NCBI GenBank assembly: GCA_021776335.1
Contig: JAJFGB010000011.1
Span: forward strand, 310,001-374,000
From: Hyphococcus sp.
GTDB taxonomy: Bacteria; Pseudomonadota; Alphaproteobacteria; Caulobacterales; Parvularculaceae
Length of the DNA stretch: 64,000 nucleotides
Reading direction: 5' to 3'
The translations under genes and the position numbers were made by a program. The notes beneath the pieces were generated by a model, which saw only the letters and a program-made list of their open reading frames with translations, did no database searches and was not told where the DNA came from. Positions 1 to 9,991 of the stretch are shown piece by piece (within the stretch, counting starts at the first letter, position 1; each line of letters begins with the position of its first letter).

Positions 1-1717
1 CGAACACGAAAACCAAAGCCGGTAACCCCGCCCATAACAGCGGAGCCACAAGCTTTTTTTCATCCTCGGCCGCAAGGGCGCCCAGTTTTGTGAAGGCGCT
101 GGTTTCAAAAAGCGCGCCGGTAAATTCCGGCGGCGTCATTTCATCAACGCAGGAGACGTCAAGCTCACCATTGGGGGCATCGTAAAATTTTGTGAGAAAG
201 TCGCCAGCGCATTCGACTGACCGTGTAGGGCCATGACCAGCGAACGGAAATTCAACATAGGTCCCATTAGAAAAACCTGCCAGGATTGCTTTGGCTAATG
301 GCGGCGGCGTAATGGGGTCCATGGCGCCTTCGACGATCAGGGTGCGGATGTCTGTATTAACGGGGAGGTAATCCTCCGGAGAGCGCGGTACTGCGCCGTA
401 TCTCTTACAGATGCGCGCTTGTTCTTCGACCAGCGCGGGATCGCCGAAAATCATCGAGAGCGCGGGGTAAGCCGTAAAGTCGTCTTCAAACGCCTTTTGC
501 ATTGCGGCGTGCCAATTATCATTGCAGGCAATCGCGTTATACATACCCTGGGAAATATCGACGGCTGGCGCCCCGCCTGCTGTCAAAAAACGAAACGGTT
601 CATAATTTTCTTTTTCAACCAGTCGAACGAATGAATCAATAAAGGCGGGTAGGGTGGCGTAGTTGTCTTGTTCATAAAACAGGACAAAAGGAACACCGCC
701 AATGATATCCTGAAAAAAATACCCACTGCCTGATGGAAACAGTTCATCGTCAATGGCCTCAACTTCGATCGGCGCCATGGAGGTTTTCATGATTGCCGCT
801 TCGAGCCGCGTCTTGAAATCCGGGAAGTTTTTTGCGCAGTCTCCGTGCGCGATGCAGGCCTCATCCAGCATTGTCAGGACGCGATCATAATAGCGCGCAA
901 TATGATGAAATGTGATGTCCTGTTGCAGCGGCACGATGGCGTCAATGACAGCGGCGCGAACACCTTCGGGGTCTTCTTTTAAATAGGCCTGTCCGAGAAT
1001 TGAACCATAAGAAATCCCCCAGGCATTCCATTGTTCAAAGCCGAGCGCCTGACGCAGGGCTTTGACGTCGCGAGCATTCTCGATGCTCGAATAACCGGAA
1101 AGATCTACCTTTGCTGCCTGTGCTGCTGCAAAACAAGTCTCCATCGCTTCAAGGCCAGCACGCTGATACTGGTCCCAATCTGACGTATTCGCGGCGGTTG
1201 GGTCCTGCAGGAAATAAGTAGGGCAAAAATCGCCCGACCAGCCGATGCCGCGTTGTTCAAGGATATAAAGATCACGCGCCTGGGTGACGCCGTGCTCTCT
1301 AAGGCGATCCACATAGCCTTGAACCTTTACGCCGGGGCCGCCGGTCAAATAGATGATCGGATCGTCGCGCTTGATCCATTCGCCACTTTCTTCCGCATCC
1401 CAATCGTCAGGCTCCCTGGCGGCGATTTTGACGTAATGAAGTTCTATGAAGCGCGGGTTCGTTTTTTCGCGGTTTTCAGGAACTTCTATCAGGCCGCATG
1501 CAATGTCGCCGGCATCATAGTCGATGGCGCCCTTGAACGGGCAGATGATCGAACGCGTTGAAAATGTGTCCTTGTCAAAATAGTCGATGTTGGGTTGAGC
1601 AGCTTCGCTGAGCGGCAGTAGATCATCCGCTATCGAATCTTCTTGCGCAAAAACTGCCGGACAAACCAAAGAGACGGCAAGCGCCGCCGCACAAAATGCG
1701 CCAACCAATCGATACAT
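1..1717 (-). CDS. Exported alpha/beta-fold hydrolase (peptidase S33-like), 3' end beyond the window
   Basis: Partial gene: it starts at the ATG at 1717 and stays open to the left edge (572 codons). The start gives a signal peptide (MYRLVGAFCAAALAVSLVCP, then AVFAQ). A GGPG oxyanion motif lies about 100 residues in, followed by the nucleophile elbow GISYG. Near the end come an Asp in VEGAMDP and a His in FAGHGP, so the Ser-Asp-His triad looks complete. The arrangement fits tripeptidyl/proline aminopeptidase-type hydrolases of the cell envelope; the substrate is not predictable. The last visible residues (LLWAGLPALVFVF) are hydrophobic, so a C-terminal membrane segment may follow. It is transcribed away from the phosphatase at 1968. 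Confidence 0.85.
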   Translation of the reverse strand, partial: MYRLVGAFCAAALAVSLVCPAVFAQEDSIADDLLPLSEAAQPNIDYFDKDTFSTRSIICPFKGAIDYDAGDIACGLIEVPENREKTNPRFIELHYVKIAAREPDDWDAEESGEWIKRDDPIIYLTGGPGVKVQGYVDRLREHGVTQARDLYILEQRGIGWSGDFCPTYFLQDPTAANTSDWDQYQRAGLEAMETCFAAAQAAKVDLSGYSSIENARDVKALRQALGFEQWNAWGISYGSILGQAYLKEDPEGVRAAVIDAIVPLQQDITFHHIARYYDRVLTMLDEACIAHGDCAKNFPDFKTRLEAAIMKTSMAPIEVEAIDDELFPSGSGYFFQDIIGGVPFVLFYEQDNYATLPAFIDSFVRLVEKENYEPFRFLTAGGAPAVDISQGMYNAIACNDNWHAAMQKAFEDDFTAYPALSMIFGDPALVEEQARICKRYGAVPRSPEDYLPVNTDIRTLIVEGAMDPITPPPLAKAILAGFSNGTYVEFPFAGHGPTRSVECAGDFLTKFYDAPNGELDVSCVDEMTPPEFTGALFETSAFTKLGALAAEDEKKLVAPLLWAGLPALVFVF

Positions 1718-1921
1718 ATTTACTGCCCCAACCCAAAATACCCCTGTGAACACTAGCAAAATAAAGCCGATGCGCAAATTTTGAGTCGAAAAAAGCAAGG
1801 AATTCCCGCATGGCGGGTAAGGATGGCGGGTAAACCTCCAACACACCTCAACCCAAGGTTTTGAGTTGAGACGTTCATACCAGTCGATGAAACGACTAAT
1901 ATTCCATCCATTTGCGAACTA

Positions 1922-1957
1922 ATTCGAATATGCTGACGGCGTCGCCAATATTCGAAT
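1922..1957. repeat. 10-bp inverted repeat upstream of the phosphatase gene
   Basis: ATTCGAATAT (1922-1931) and ATATTCGAAT (1948-1957) are perfect inverted arms separated by 16 bases. Each arm contains the 8-bp palindrome ATTCGAAT. The right arm ends just before the GAGGA ribosome-binding site of the gene at 1968. It could be an operator in the divergent interval 1718-1967 or an mRNA hairpin that affects translation. Function is inferred from position only. Confidence 0.4.
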
Positions 1958-1967
1958 GAGGACCACT

Positions 1968-3584
1968 ATGAGAGTTCTGCAATTTTCAGCTCTTGCAATA
2001 TTGACGATTGTTGCGTGTTCAGCGCCCGAAAATAACAACTCGGATATCGACGCCGCGCGACAGCCTGCTGTTTCAAAACCTGTTGTCCCAAAACTTGTTG
2101 TCATTGTCACCGTTGATCAAATGCGCAACGATTTTCTGGACCGTCATGAAGTAGAATTTACAGGCGGGTTTCGGCGTTTGCTTGATGACGGCCTTAGATT
2201 TCCCAATGCATGGGTTGATCATGCGCCGACCAACTCCTTGCCCGGGCACGCATCCATTGCGACTGGCGCCCATCCGAAAACACATGGATTTTCGGATAAT
2301 TCCTGGAAGGTGCGCGAGGACGCCGTATGGCGCCGCGTATATGCGGACGATACATTGCCGCATGACTGTGACGCTAATGGTCATGGCGGACAGGGTGATG
2401 GGCTAAGCGTTGCAACGCTCGGTGAGCGGATTATCGAAGCGGATGGAAAATTCGTATCTATCAGCGCGAGCCGCAATATTGCGCGTGCTTATGCGGGGAA
2501 AGCTCGGGCGCCCGTTTTGTGGCTGTCGCCGGAGGACGGCGGATTTACAACGAATAGCTGTTATGCTGCTGAGCTTCCCGATTGGGCCGCGGATTTCAAT
2601 CGCGCAGCGCTCCCCGATTTCGTCACGGGTCGCTGGGATCTTTCACTACCCGGCGCCGTTTTGGCGACCTTGCGACCGGATGCGAGTGACTTTGAAGGAG
2701 AGGGTGAATCCTTCACGTTCCCGCACATCGCACCTGCTGAAGAGAACGATCTTGCCTGGTTTTACGATGCGCCCGCCGCAGACGCATCGGCTTTGGCATT
2801 AGCGCTCAAGGCCGTTGAAGCTGAAAGTCTCGGTCAGGATGAAACGCCCGATATTATAAATGTCGTTATCAATACGATCGATAATACGGGGCATCGATAC
2901 GGCCCCTTTAGTGTTGAGCAGGCGGACAATCTTTTCCAACTCGATAAAAATCTCGGGGCTTTCATGCAGCAATTGGATAAAATTGTCGGCGAAGGCGCGT
3001 GGACGCTTGTTCTGACGGGTGATCATGGCGCCGCGCCGGCGCCAGAGGCGTTGCCCGATCACCCCACAGCAAGGCGGGTCACAGAGGAAGAGGTGGTTGC
3101 GCTTATCGCTGCGGCCCATGAGGCGGCGGATCAATATGGCGACAACGACCCTGCCGGCGCGCAGGCCGCGGCGGAAGCGGTCGAAGCGGCTGAGTTTGTT
3201 GAACGCGTTTACGTGGGCGATGAAATATTAACGGCTGCGGCAAGTGGAGATGATACAGCATTGGTTTATGCAAATTCTTTCATCGCTGACCGTCCGGCGC
3301 GTCACCCTTTTTACGATTCTGAAGAGAAGGGATTGGCTGAGCTCGGTTTGACGGTTGTGCTCAAGGAATATGTTGTTGTGAACTGGGCAACCTCCATACA
3401 TGGCTCCCATTACGATTATGACCGCGCCGTCCCGATTGTTTTTACCGGCGCCGGCGTCAGGGTGGGAACGTCTGAAGCTCTTGCGCGCACCATTGATATT
3501 GCGCCGACCGTGATGGCGTTAATCGGCCTCGAGACCGATGCATCCATCGATGGTGCTGCGTTACCGCTGGGCCGCGGCCGCTAA
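1968..3584 (+). CDS. Lipoprotein phosphatase of the alkaline phosphatase/phosphodiesterase superfamily
   Basis: The ATG at 1968 is preferred to an in-frame ATG at 1956 because GAGGA sits five bases before it. The product begins with a lipoprotein signal ending in the lipobox IVAC (Cys17), so it is probably anchored in the envelope. Family signatures in order: VTVDQMRND (metal-binding Asp), the nucleophile region TNSLPGHASIATG, GDHG midway, and a late His in IHGSHYDYD. These match the type I phosphodiesterase/PafA-like alkaline phosphatase fold, which hydrolyses phosphomonoesters or diesters with two zinc ions. Length (538 aa) is normal for that family. Substrate unknown. A shared hairpin terminator follows it. 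Confidence 0.88.
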   Translation: MRVLQFSALAILTIVACSAPENNNSDIDAARQPAVSKPVVPKLVVIVTVDQMRNDFLDRHEVEFTGGFRRLLDDGLRFPNAWVDHAPTNSLPGHASIATGAHPKTHGFSDNSWKVREDAVWRRVYADDTLPHDCDANGHGGQGDGLSVATLGERIIEADGKFVSISASRNIARAYAGKARAPVLWLSPEDGGFTTNSCYAAELPDWAADFNRAALPDFVTGRWDLSLPGAVLATLRPDASDFEGEGESFTFPHIAPAEENDLAWFYDAPAADASALALALKAVEAESLGQDETPDIINVVINTIDNTGHRYGPFSVEQADNLFQLDKNLGAFMQQLDKIVGEGAWTLVLTGDHGAAPAPEALPDHPTARRVTEEEVVALIAAAHEAADQYGDNDPAGAQAAAEAVEAAEFVERVYVGDEILTAAASGDDTALVYANSFIADRPARHPFYDSEEKGLAELGLTVVLKEYVVVNWATSIHGSHYDYDRAVPIVFTGAGVRVGTSEALARTIDIAPTVMALIGLETDASIDGAALPLGRGR

Positions 3585-3601
3585 TATTCTGGATTATCAA
3601 A

Positions 3602-3631
3602 AAAAGGGCGGCTCCGAAGAACCGCCCTTTT
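3602..3631. terminator. Bidirectional Rho-independent terminator between the phosphatase gene and groEL
   Basis: On the minus strand the stem GGGCGGTTC / GAGCCGCCC closes a TTCG tetraloop and is followed by a long T run, an excellent terminator for groESL. On the plus strand the same hairpin ends in TTTT and can serve the phosphatase gene. Confidence 0.88.
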
Positions 3632-3672
3632 GGTACGCAACTAAATTGGTAAGGCCATAGAAGCCAAGGCGT

Positions 3673-5346
<1,674 letters not shown>

Positions 5347-5366
5347 TTAAATTCGAATTTCTTGGA

Positions 5367-5654
5367 TTAATCGACGATTCCGAGGATGTCTGACTCCTTC
5401 ATAATCAGGAGCTCCTCGCCGTCCATTTTCACTTCTGAGCCCGACCATTTGCCGAACAGGATTTTGTCGCCTGCCTTAACGTCGAGCGGGACAATTTCAT
5501 TGTCGTCGCCGCGTGCGCCAGACCCGACGGCGATGACTTCGCCATGCTGGGGTTTTTCTTTTGCAGTGTCTGGAATGATGATGCCGCCTGCGGTTTTTTC
5601 GTCTTCGTCGATACGACGAACCAACACGCGGTCATGGAGAGGGCGAAATGCCAT
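5367..5654 (-). CDS. groES: Co-chaperonin GroES (Hsp10)
   Basis: The 95-residue product starts [16 protein letters not shown] and contains the mobile-loop segment [18 protein letters not shown] that docks on GroEL. A longer in-frame ATG upstream (5738) is rejected because it would start inside the CIRCE region and add residues GroES lacks. The chosen ATG has GGGAG about nine bases upstream. First gene of the heat-shock operon with groEL. Confidence 0.97.
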   Translation of the reverse strand: MAFRPLHDRVLVRRIDEDEKTAGGIIIPDTAKEKPQHGEVIAVGSGARGDDNEIVPLDVKAGDKILFGKWSGSEVKMDGEELLIMKESDILGIVD

Positions 5655-5726
5655 GAGTTCAATCTCCCTGGGGTGATTTTTTTTCTTAAAAAACAACCGG
5701 TTAAAACAAAAATGCAGGCAAGATTG

Positions 5727-5763
5727 CGCTGCTAGCACTCACTATAAGCGAGTGCTAGCAGCG
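5727..5763 (-). promoter_or_regulatory. CIRCE element (HrcA operator) of groESL
   Basis: A perfect 14-bp inverted repeat, CGCTGCTAGCACTC / GAGTGCTAGCAGCG, with a 9-base spacer. The core matches the CIRCE consensus TTAGCACTC-N9-GAGTGCTAA apart from the outermost two positions. HrcA binding here would repress groESL outside heat stress. It lies directly downstream of the RpoH-type promoter, so it sits at the start of the transcript. The rest of the 5655-6018 gap (364 bp) holds the groES leader and, on the plus strand, the region before the OmpA-like gene, where I see nothing else definite. Confidence 0.95.
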
Positions 5764-5792
5764 ATTTAGGGTTGAGAGGCCACAGCGTCAAG
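5764..5792 (-). promoter_or_regulatory. RpoH (sigma-32)-type promoter of groESL
   Basis: Read on the minus strand: CTTG, an 18-base spacer, then CCTAAAT, against the alphaproteobacterial heat-shock consensus CTTG-N17/18-CYTATNT (one mismatch). It directly abuts CIRCE and lies about 110 bp before the groES start. Dual sigma-32 plus HrcA/CIRCE control of groESL is known from Caulobacter. Confidence 0.7.
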
Positions 5793-6018
5793 AGGCGCCG
5801 TCAAGAATTCGGCAGGAGGCAAGCTCGTGAAAGGTTTCGCGTCGCTCACTGCTAATTTAGCAGCAATTACGCGTTTTTAATTCCCGCCAAACGGCAATAG
5901 GCCCATATTGCCGCCGTATTTTACCAGTTACAGGGGCGGCCGATATGGTTGGCGCCAAGAACTGGGCGGGCCAAGATTTGGCGGGAATAACTGAAATGCT
6001 GGAAAAGGAGCAAAACAA

Positions 6019-6681
6019 ATGCGGAAATCACTAATTTTAGGGGTGGTCGCGATTTTCGCGGTGAGCTGCACAACCAACCCTTACACAGGCGAGCGCCGGG
6101 CCAGCCGGACTGTAACCAGCGGCGCCGGCGGTGCTGCGGCAGGTGCGGCGGCAGGCGCAATCGTTGGCGCGATCGCCGGCAAGCCCGGCAAGGGCGCGGC
6201 GATCGGTGCAGCAATTGGGGCGGCAGCAGGTGTTGGCATCGGCGTCTATCAGGATCGCCAGCAGGCCAAGCTGCGGGATCGCCTTGCTAATTCGGGCGTT
6301 TCCGTGACCCGTGATGGTGACAATCTGATTTTGAATATGCCGTCCGATATTACGTTTCCTGTAAATCAGTCCGATATTACACCCGGATTTTATGAAACGC
6401 TGAATTCAGTTTCGCTGGTTTTGATTGAGTTCGACAAAACCCTGGTCACCGTTAATGGTCATGCGGATTCGACCGGACCGAATGACTACAATATGCAATT
6501 GTCTCAGCGCCGTGCATTATCGGTTTCAAATTATCTCGCGTCGCAGGGCGTTGGGGCAGACCGTCTTCAGGCGGTCGGTTATGGTGAAAGCGATCCGGTG
6601 GCGGATAATGCCACGGTCGGTGGCCGCGCCGCGAACCGGCGGGTTGAGGTGATAATCGACCCGATCGAGAGCCAGTTTTAG
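6019..6681 (+). CDS. OmpA-family peptidoglycan-binding lipoprotein with glycine zipper
   Basis: The product (220 aa) has a lipoprotein signal with lipobox AVSC (Cys17). An Ala/Gly-rich glycine-zipper segment (about residues 36-76) follows, where GxxxG-type spacing suggests membrane-associated helices. The C-terminal half is an OmpA domain with NGHADSTG, QRRALSVSNYL and the NRRVEV ending that bind diaminopimelate in peptidoglycan. It resembles YiaD-type proteins that tie the outer membrane to the wall. AAGGAG precedes the start and a strong terminator follows, so it is probably a single-gene unit. Confidence 0.9.
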   Translation: MRKSLILGVVAIFAVSCTTNPYTGERRASRTVTSGAGGAAAGAAAGAIVGAIAGKPGKGAAIGAAIGAAAGVGIGVYQDRQQAKLRDRLANSGVSVTRDGDNLILNMPSDITFPVNQSDITPGFYETLNSVSLVLIEFDKTLVTVNGHADSTGPNDYNMQLSQRRALSVSNYLASQGVGADRLQAVGYGESDPVADNATVGGRAANRRVEVIIDPIESQF

Positions 6682-6730
6682 AGTTTTTGCTGCTGCTGGG
6701 CGATAAGTCCGAAGCACTCGAATTGTTAAG

Positions 6731-6764
6731 AACCCGTCCGGTCGAAGCCCGGGCGGGTTTTTTT
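6731..6764 (+). terminator. Rho-independent terminator after the OmpA-like gene
   Basis: AACCCG-t-CCGG ... CCGG-g-CGGGTT hairpin followed by seven T residues, about 50 bp after the stop codon. Confidence 0.88.
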
Positions 6765-6953
6765 GTGCGTGATGCAATCCCCCGGGCGATGGTCCGGTAG
6801 CCGTTCGGTTTCAGATAGTCCCGAAATGAAACATTAAAAAAAACCCGCGGGCGGTATGCTTAATTGGATTTAAACAAAATTTTTCTAAATCTAAATCAAT
6901 TGATTGCGCGCGGGGAGCGTTGGCGCTGGAAACGATAAGAAGCGGGACGTTTT

Positions 6954-8045
6954 ATGAACTGGCGGCAAAAAAGCTCACATTATAGTGCAGCGGTACTGTT
7001 TGTGGCCGGCATCACTGCCGGTATGCTCATCTATGCCACGGTAGTTTCTGGATTTAATATCGAGTTTGAAATTTGGCTCGCCATCGCTTTGGTTGTTTCT
7101 TTGATCCTCCATGCGCGCACTGGATTTGCTATGAGCAAAGCCCAGCAGGAAATCGAACTCTTGCGCGGCCTGGTTCGAAAAATTCAGCCGGGAGCAGCCA
7201 AGGCGAGTTCTTTGCCAGAAATGAAGTTCGATTCAGCGCCAGATATCGGCGGAAAAATCGACAATCAGGATACGGAAATGCTCGAGCGCGTCAGAGACGC
7301 GATCGAAAATGACCGGGTTGACCTTTACCTGCAACCAATTGTTAGCTTGCCACAACGAAAACACCGCCACTTTGAAGCCTTTTCACGGCTGCGCAATGAT
7401 GATGGTACGATACTGCGTCCGATCGATTATCTGGATGCTGCGGTTCGCGCCAACAAGATTGGCGTCATTGATAACATGATTTTGTTGCGCGCTGTTCAGG
7501 CCCTTCGTCAGCTTGGGACAAGGGGACAAGACTATCGAATCTTTTGTAACATTTCGCCCGCGACAATCTTCGATCAAGACTTTTTTACGCGATTTACAGA
7601 TTATCTCGACGCCAATGATGATCTCGCACAACGCCTGGTGTTCGAATTTACTTATCCGGCTGTTGAAATCATGAACGATCGCGTTGCAAAGAATCTCGAA
7701 GCGATTGCGCGGCGCGGTTATGTTTTCTCTGCTGACCATATTCGCCGATTTGATCTGAATTGGCGTGCGTTGCGCGAGAAAAATTTCAAGTATGTGAAAG
7801 CATCGAGCGCACTGTTGCTGAATGAAAACACTGGTGGCGAAACGGCTCGCGCACATGTAAAAACGTTCAAAGAGCGGCTGCGCGAAAACAATATCGACCT
7901 TATTGTCGAAAAGGTTGAGTTGGAGGCTGACATGCCGGGCATTTCTGCGTTGGGCATCGACTATGGCCAGGGCGATCTTTTTGGCGCCCCTCGCCCCGCG
8001 AGCTTTTATATCACACCGAATATTGAGCTTGCCGAGGCATCCTGA
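6954..8045 (+). CDS. Membrane-anchored degenerate EAL-domain protein (TipF-like)
   Basis: Two N-terminal hydrophobic segments (about residues 11-31 and 37-53) are followed by a short coiled-coil linker and an EAL domain from about residue 105. The domain is recognisable (LYLQPIVSL, CNISPATI, YGQGDLFG), but the signature EAL is EAF, the E-x-T-E motif reads EFTY, the DDFGTG loop is replaced by ADHIRRFD and the VKID lysine/aspartate motif reads VKAS. It is therefore probably not a c-di-GMP phosphodiesterase but a binding or scaffold protein. The layout and location resemble Caulobacter TipF, a flagellar-pole positioning factor; that assignment is inference. Confidence 0.8.
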   Translation: MNWRQKSSHYSAAVLFVAGITAGMLIYATVVSGFNIEFEIWLAIALVVSLILHARTGFAMSKAQQEIELLRGLVRKIQPGAAKASSLPEMKFDSAPDIGGKIDNQDTEMLERVRDAIENDRVDLYLQPIVSLPQRKHRHFEAFSRLRNDDGTILRPIDYLDAAVRANKIGVIDNMILLRAVQALRQLGTRGQDYRIFCNISPATIFDQDFFTRFTDYLDANDDLAQRLVFEFTYPAVEIMNDRVAKNLEAIARRGYVFSADHIRRFDLNWRALREKNFKYVKASSALLLNENTGGETARAHVKTFKERLRENNIDLIVEKVELEADMPGISALGIDYGQGDLFGAPRPASFYITPNIELAEAS

Positions 8046-8080
8046 CGCCCCAACAGCTGCTGCCGCTTGACCGCGCCGCA

Positions 8081-8956
8081 GTGCCGTCTTATCCGCATCG
8101 GCTTGTGACAAAGCTTTCGATCATTTCCGGCATGCGCGATCTTGCGCAGAACTATGACGCCATGCTGTGCGACGCATGGGGCGTCGTTCACAATGGTGTA
8201 TCGCTGTTTCCTGGCGCTTCAGAGGCGATGCTGGAATTTCGCAAAACCCGTGGCCCGATTATCATTTTGACAAATGCGCCGCGACCATCATCGATTATTC
8301 CGGCGCAGCTTGATCGTCTCGGCTTGCCGCGAGAGGCGTATGACGGCGTGGTGACGTCAGGGGATGCGACACGTGCGGAAATTGAATCGCGCCTGCCGGC
8401 GCTCGCCTACCGTATTGGTCCAGAAAAAGACGATCCGTTATTTGAAGGGCTCGCAATCAATTTTGTACCGGTAGCTGACGCTGGTTTCGTTATCTGCACG
8501 GGTCTGGCGGATGACCACAATGACACGCCAGAGCAGTACCGAACTGTTTTGGTAGAGGCGGCGGCGCGTGATTTGACGATGGTCTGCGCCAATCCGGATA
8601 TTGTCGTGAACTGGGGCGGCCGCATCATCTGGTGCGCCGGCGCGATTGCGCAGATTTATGAACAGCTGGGCGGCAAAGTCGTTTATGGCGGCAAGCCACA
8701 TATGCCGATTTACCGGATTGCGCTTGAGGCCATTGAGAAAACGCAAGGTGCGCGCATTGATCCGTCGCGCATTCTGGCGGTGGGCGATGGATTGGTGACT
8801 GATATTGCAGGCGCTAATCGACAATCGATCGATGCATTTCTGATCGCCGGCGCTGGCGGTATTCATGATGGGGCAGCCGATGCCGCCTCAATCGCGGCGC
8901 GTCTTGACGAGGCAAATGTCCACGCGATCGCTGCTGCGGAGGCGATGACATGGTGA
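8081..8956 (+). CDS. TIGR01459-family HAD hydrolase (HAD-IIA, NagD-like)
   Basis: HAD motifs run in order: LCDAWGVVHNG (nucleophile Asp, with Trp where many HADs have the second Asp), ILTNAPR (motif II), GGKPHMPIY (motif III Lys) and AVGDGLVTDIAGA (motif IV). These define the NagD/phosphoglycolate-phosphatase-like class IIA; the natural substrate is unknown. The family commonly sits beside ribF and ileS in alphaproteobacteria, as here. The start is uncertain: GTG at 8081, GTG at 8105 or ATG at 8132 are all possible and none has a clear ribosome-binding site. It overlaps ribF by 7 bp. Confidence 0.88.
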   Translation: MPSYPHRLVTKLSIISGMRDLAQNYDAMLCDAWGVVHNGVSLFPGASEAMLEFRKTRGPIIILTNAPRPSSIIPAQLDRLGLPREAYDGVVTSGDATRAEIESRLPALAYRIGPEKDDPLFEGLAINFVPVADAGFVICTGLADDHNDTPEQYRTVLVEAAARDLTMVCANPDIVVNWGGRIIWCAGAIAQIYEQLGGKVVYGGKPHMPIYRIALEAIEKTQGARIDPSRILAVGDGLVTDIAGANRQSIDAFLIAGAGGIHDGAADAASIAARLDEANVHAIAAAEAMTW

Positions 8957-9846
8957 GCGGCGACAAAATAATCGCTGCGATCGGGAATTTTGACGGCGTC
9001 CATCTCGGTCATCAGCATCTTTTGAGAAAAACAGTAGCACTTGCCGCGGAGAAGGGCGCCCGCCCAGGCGTTGTTCTGTTTGATCCGCATCCACGCCGCT
9101 TTTTCTTACCGAACGATCCGCCGTTCCTGCTGTCCTCGTCAGCGCAACGCGATGAATTGCTCAGAGCTCACGATATTGAAGAGATCATACCCCTTACCTT
9201 TGACAAGGCTTTGGCCGCGCTGACGCCGGAGGATTTTGTGCAAGGGGTTTTGGGGGATCGTCTCGGGCTCGCGGGCGTTGTCACCGGCGCCGATTTTCGG
9301 TTTGGCGCGGGGCGCGTCGGCGATGGCGCCGCGCTAAAGACGCTTGGCGCCAAAGCGGGTCTTTTAGTCAGTCTTATAGATGTTATCGCAGAAAGTCCGC
9401 GGGCGGAAAAGTTTGGTTCGAGTGCTGTGCGGACGGCCTTGCAGGCCGGCGAAATGCAGAAGGCCGAAATGATGCTGGGCCGAGCCTGGTCGGTGCGCGG
9501 GCAAGTTGCCGAAGGGCAAAAACTTGGCCGGACGCTCGGCTTTCCAACCGCAAACATGCGCCTTGGCGACGTTATTGAGCCGCGAAAAGGCGTTTATGCA
9601 GTGTCCGTGAATGCCGGGGGGGTGCGTTATAAAGGTGTTGCGAATTTTGGCCGACGCCCGACGGTTGGCGCCGCTGCGCCGCTGCTGGAAGCGCATCTGT
9701 TCGATTTTACCGGGGATCTTTACGGTCAGGCAATCGAGGTCTTTTTTCAGGCGTTTATCCGGGATGAGCGGAAATTTGACGGGCTTGATGCGCTGAAGGC
9801 GCAAATCGAGGCTGACAGCGCTGATGCGCTGAAAATGCTCGCATAA
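8950..9846 (+). CDS. ribF: Bifunctional riboflavin kinase / FAD synthetase RibF
   Basis: RibF makes FMN from riboflavin and FAD from FMN in the cytoplasm. The N-terminal adenylyltransferase domain shows GNFDGVHLGHQHLL (HxGH-type nucleotide-binding motif) and SSAVR. The C-terminal flavokinase domain shows GRTLGFPTANM and KGVYAVSV. At 298 aa it is a typical length. The ATG overlaps the end of the HAD gene by 7 bp, implying translational coupling. Confidence 0.95.
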   Translation: MVSGDKIIAAIGNFDGVHLGHQHLLRKTVALAAEKGARPGVVLFDPHPRRFFLPNDPPFLLSSSAQRDELLRAHDIEEIIPLTFDKALAALTPEDFVQGVLGDRLGLAGVVTGADFRFGAGRVGDGAALKTLGAKAGLLVSLIDVIAESPRAEKFGSSAVRTALQAGEMQKAEMMLGRAWSVRGQVAEGQKLGRTLGFPTANMRLGDVIEPRKGVYAVSVNAGGVRYKGVANFGRRPTVGAAAPLLEAHLFDFTGDLYGQAIEVFFQAFIRDERKFDGLDALKAQIEADSADALKMLA

Positions 9847-9991
9847 ATGTGCGCTGGCCGGCCATAATCTTGACACATTAAGGCAGGATTTTTGATCAGC
9901 TGGAAGCTTGTGTTCTGGTTGGAAATCTATGGTCCGCATCGATTCCCTCGCCGGATAGCGGACCCAGCCATAGTGCGATGGAGGTTGCGTC

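Noticed and set aside
7383-8111. 242-codon open frame on the minus strand
   Set aside because: Antisense to the EAL gene, whose plus-strand frame has clear domain motifs.
8950-9990. Possible FMN riboswitch near ribF
   Set aside because: ribF is embedded in an overlapping operon and I see no RFN-type conserved helices upstream.
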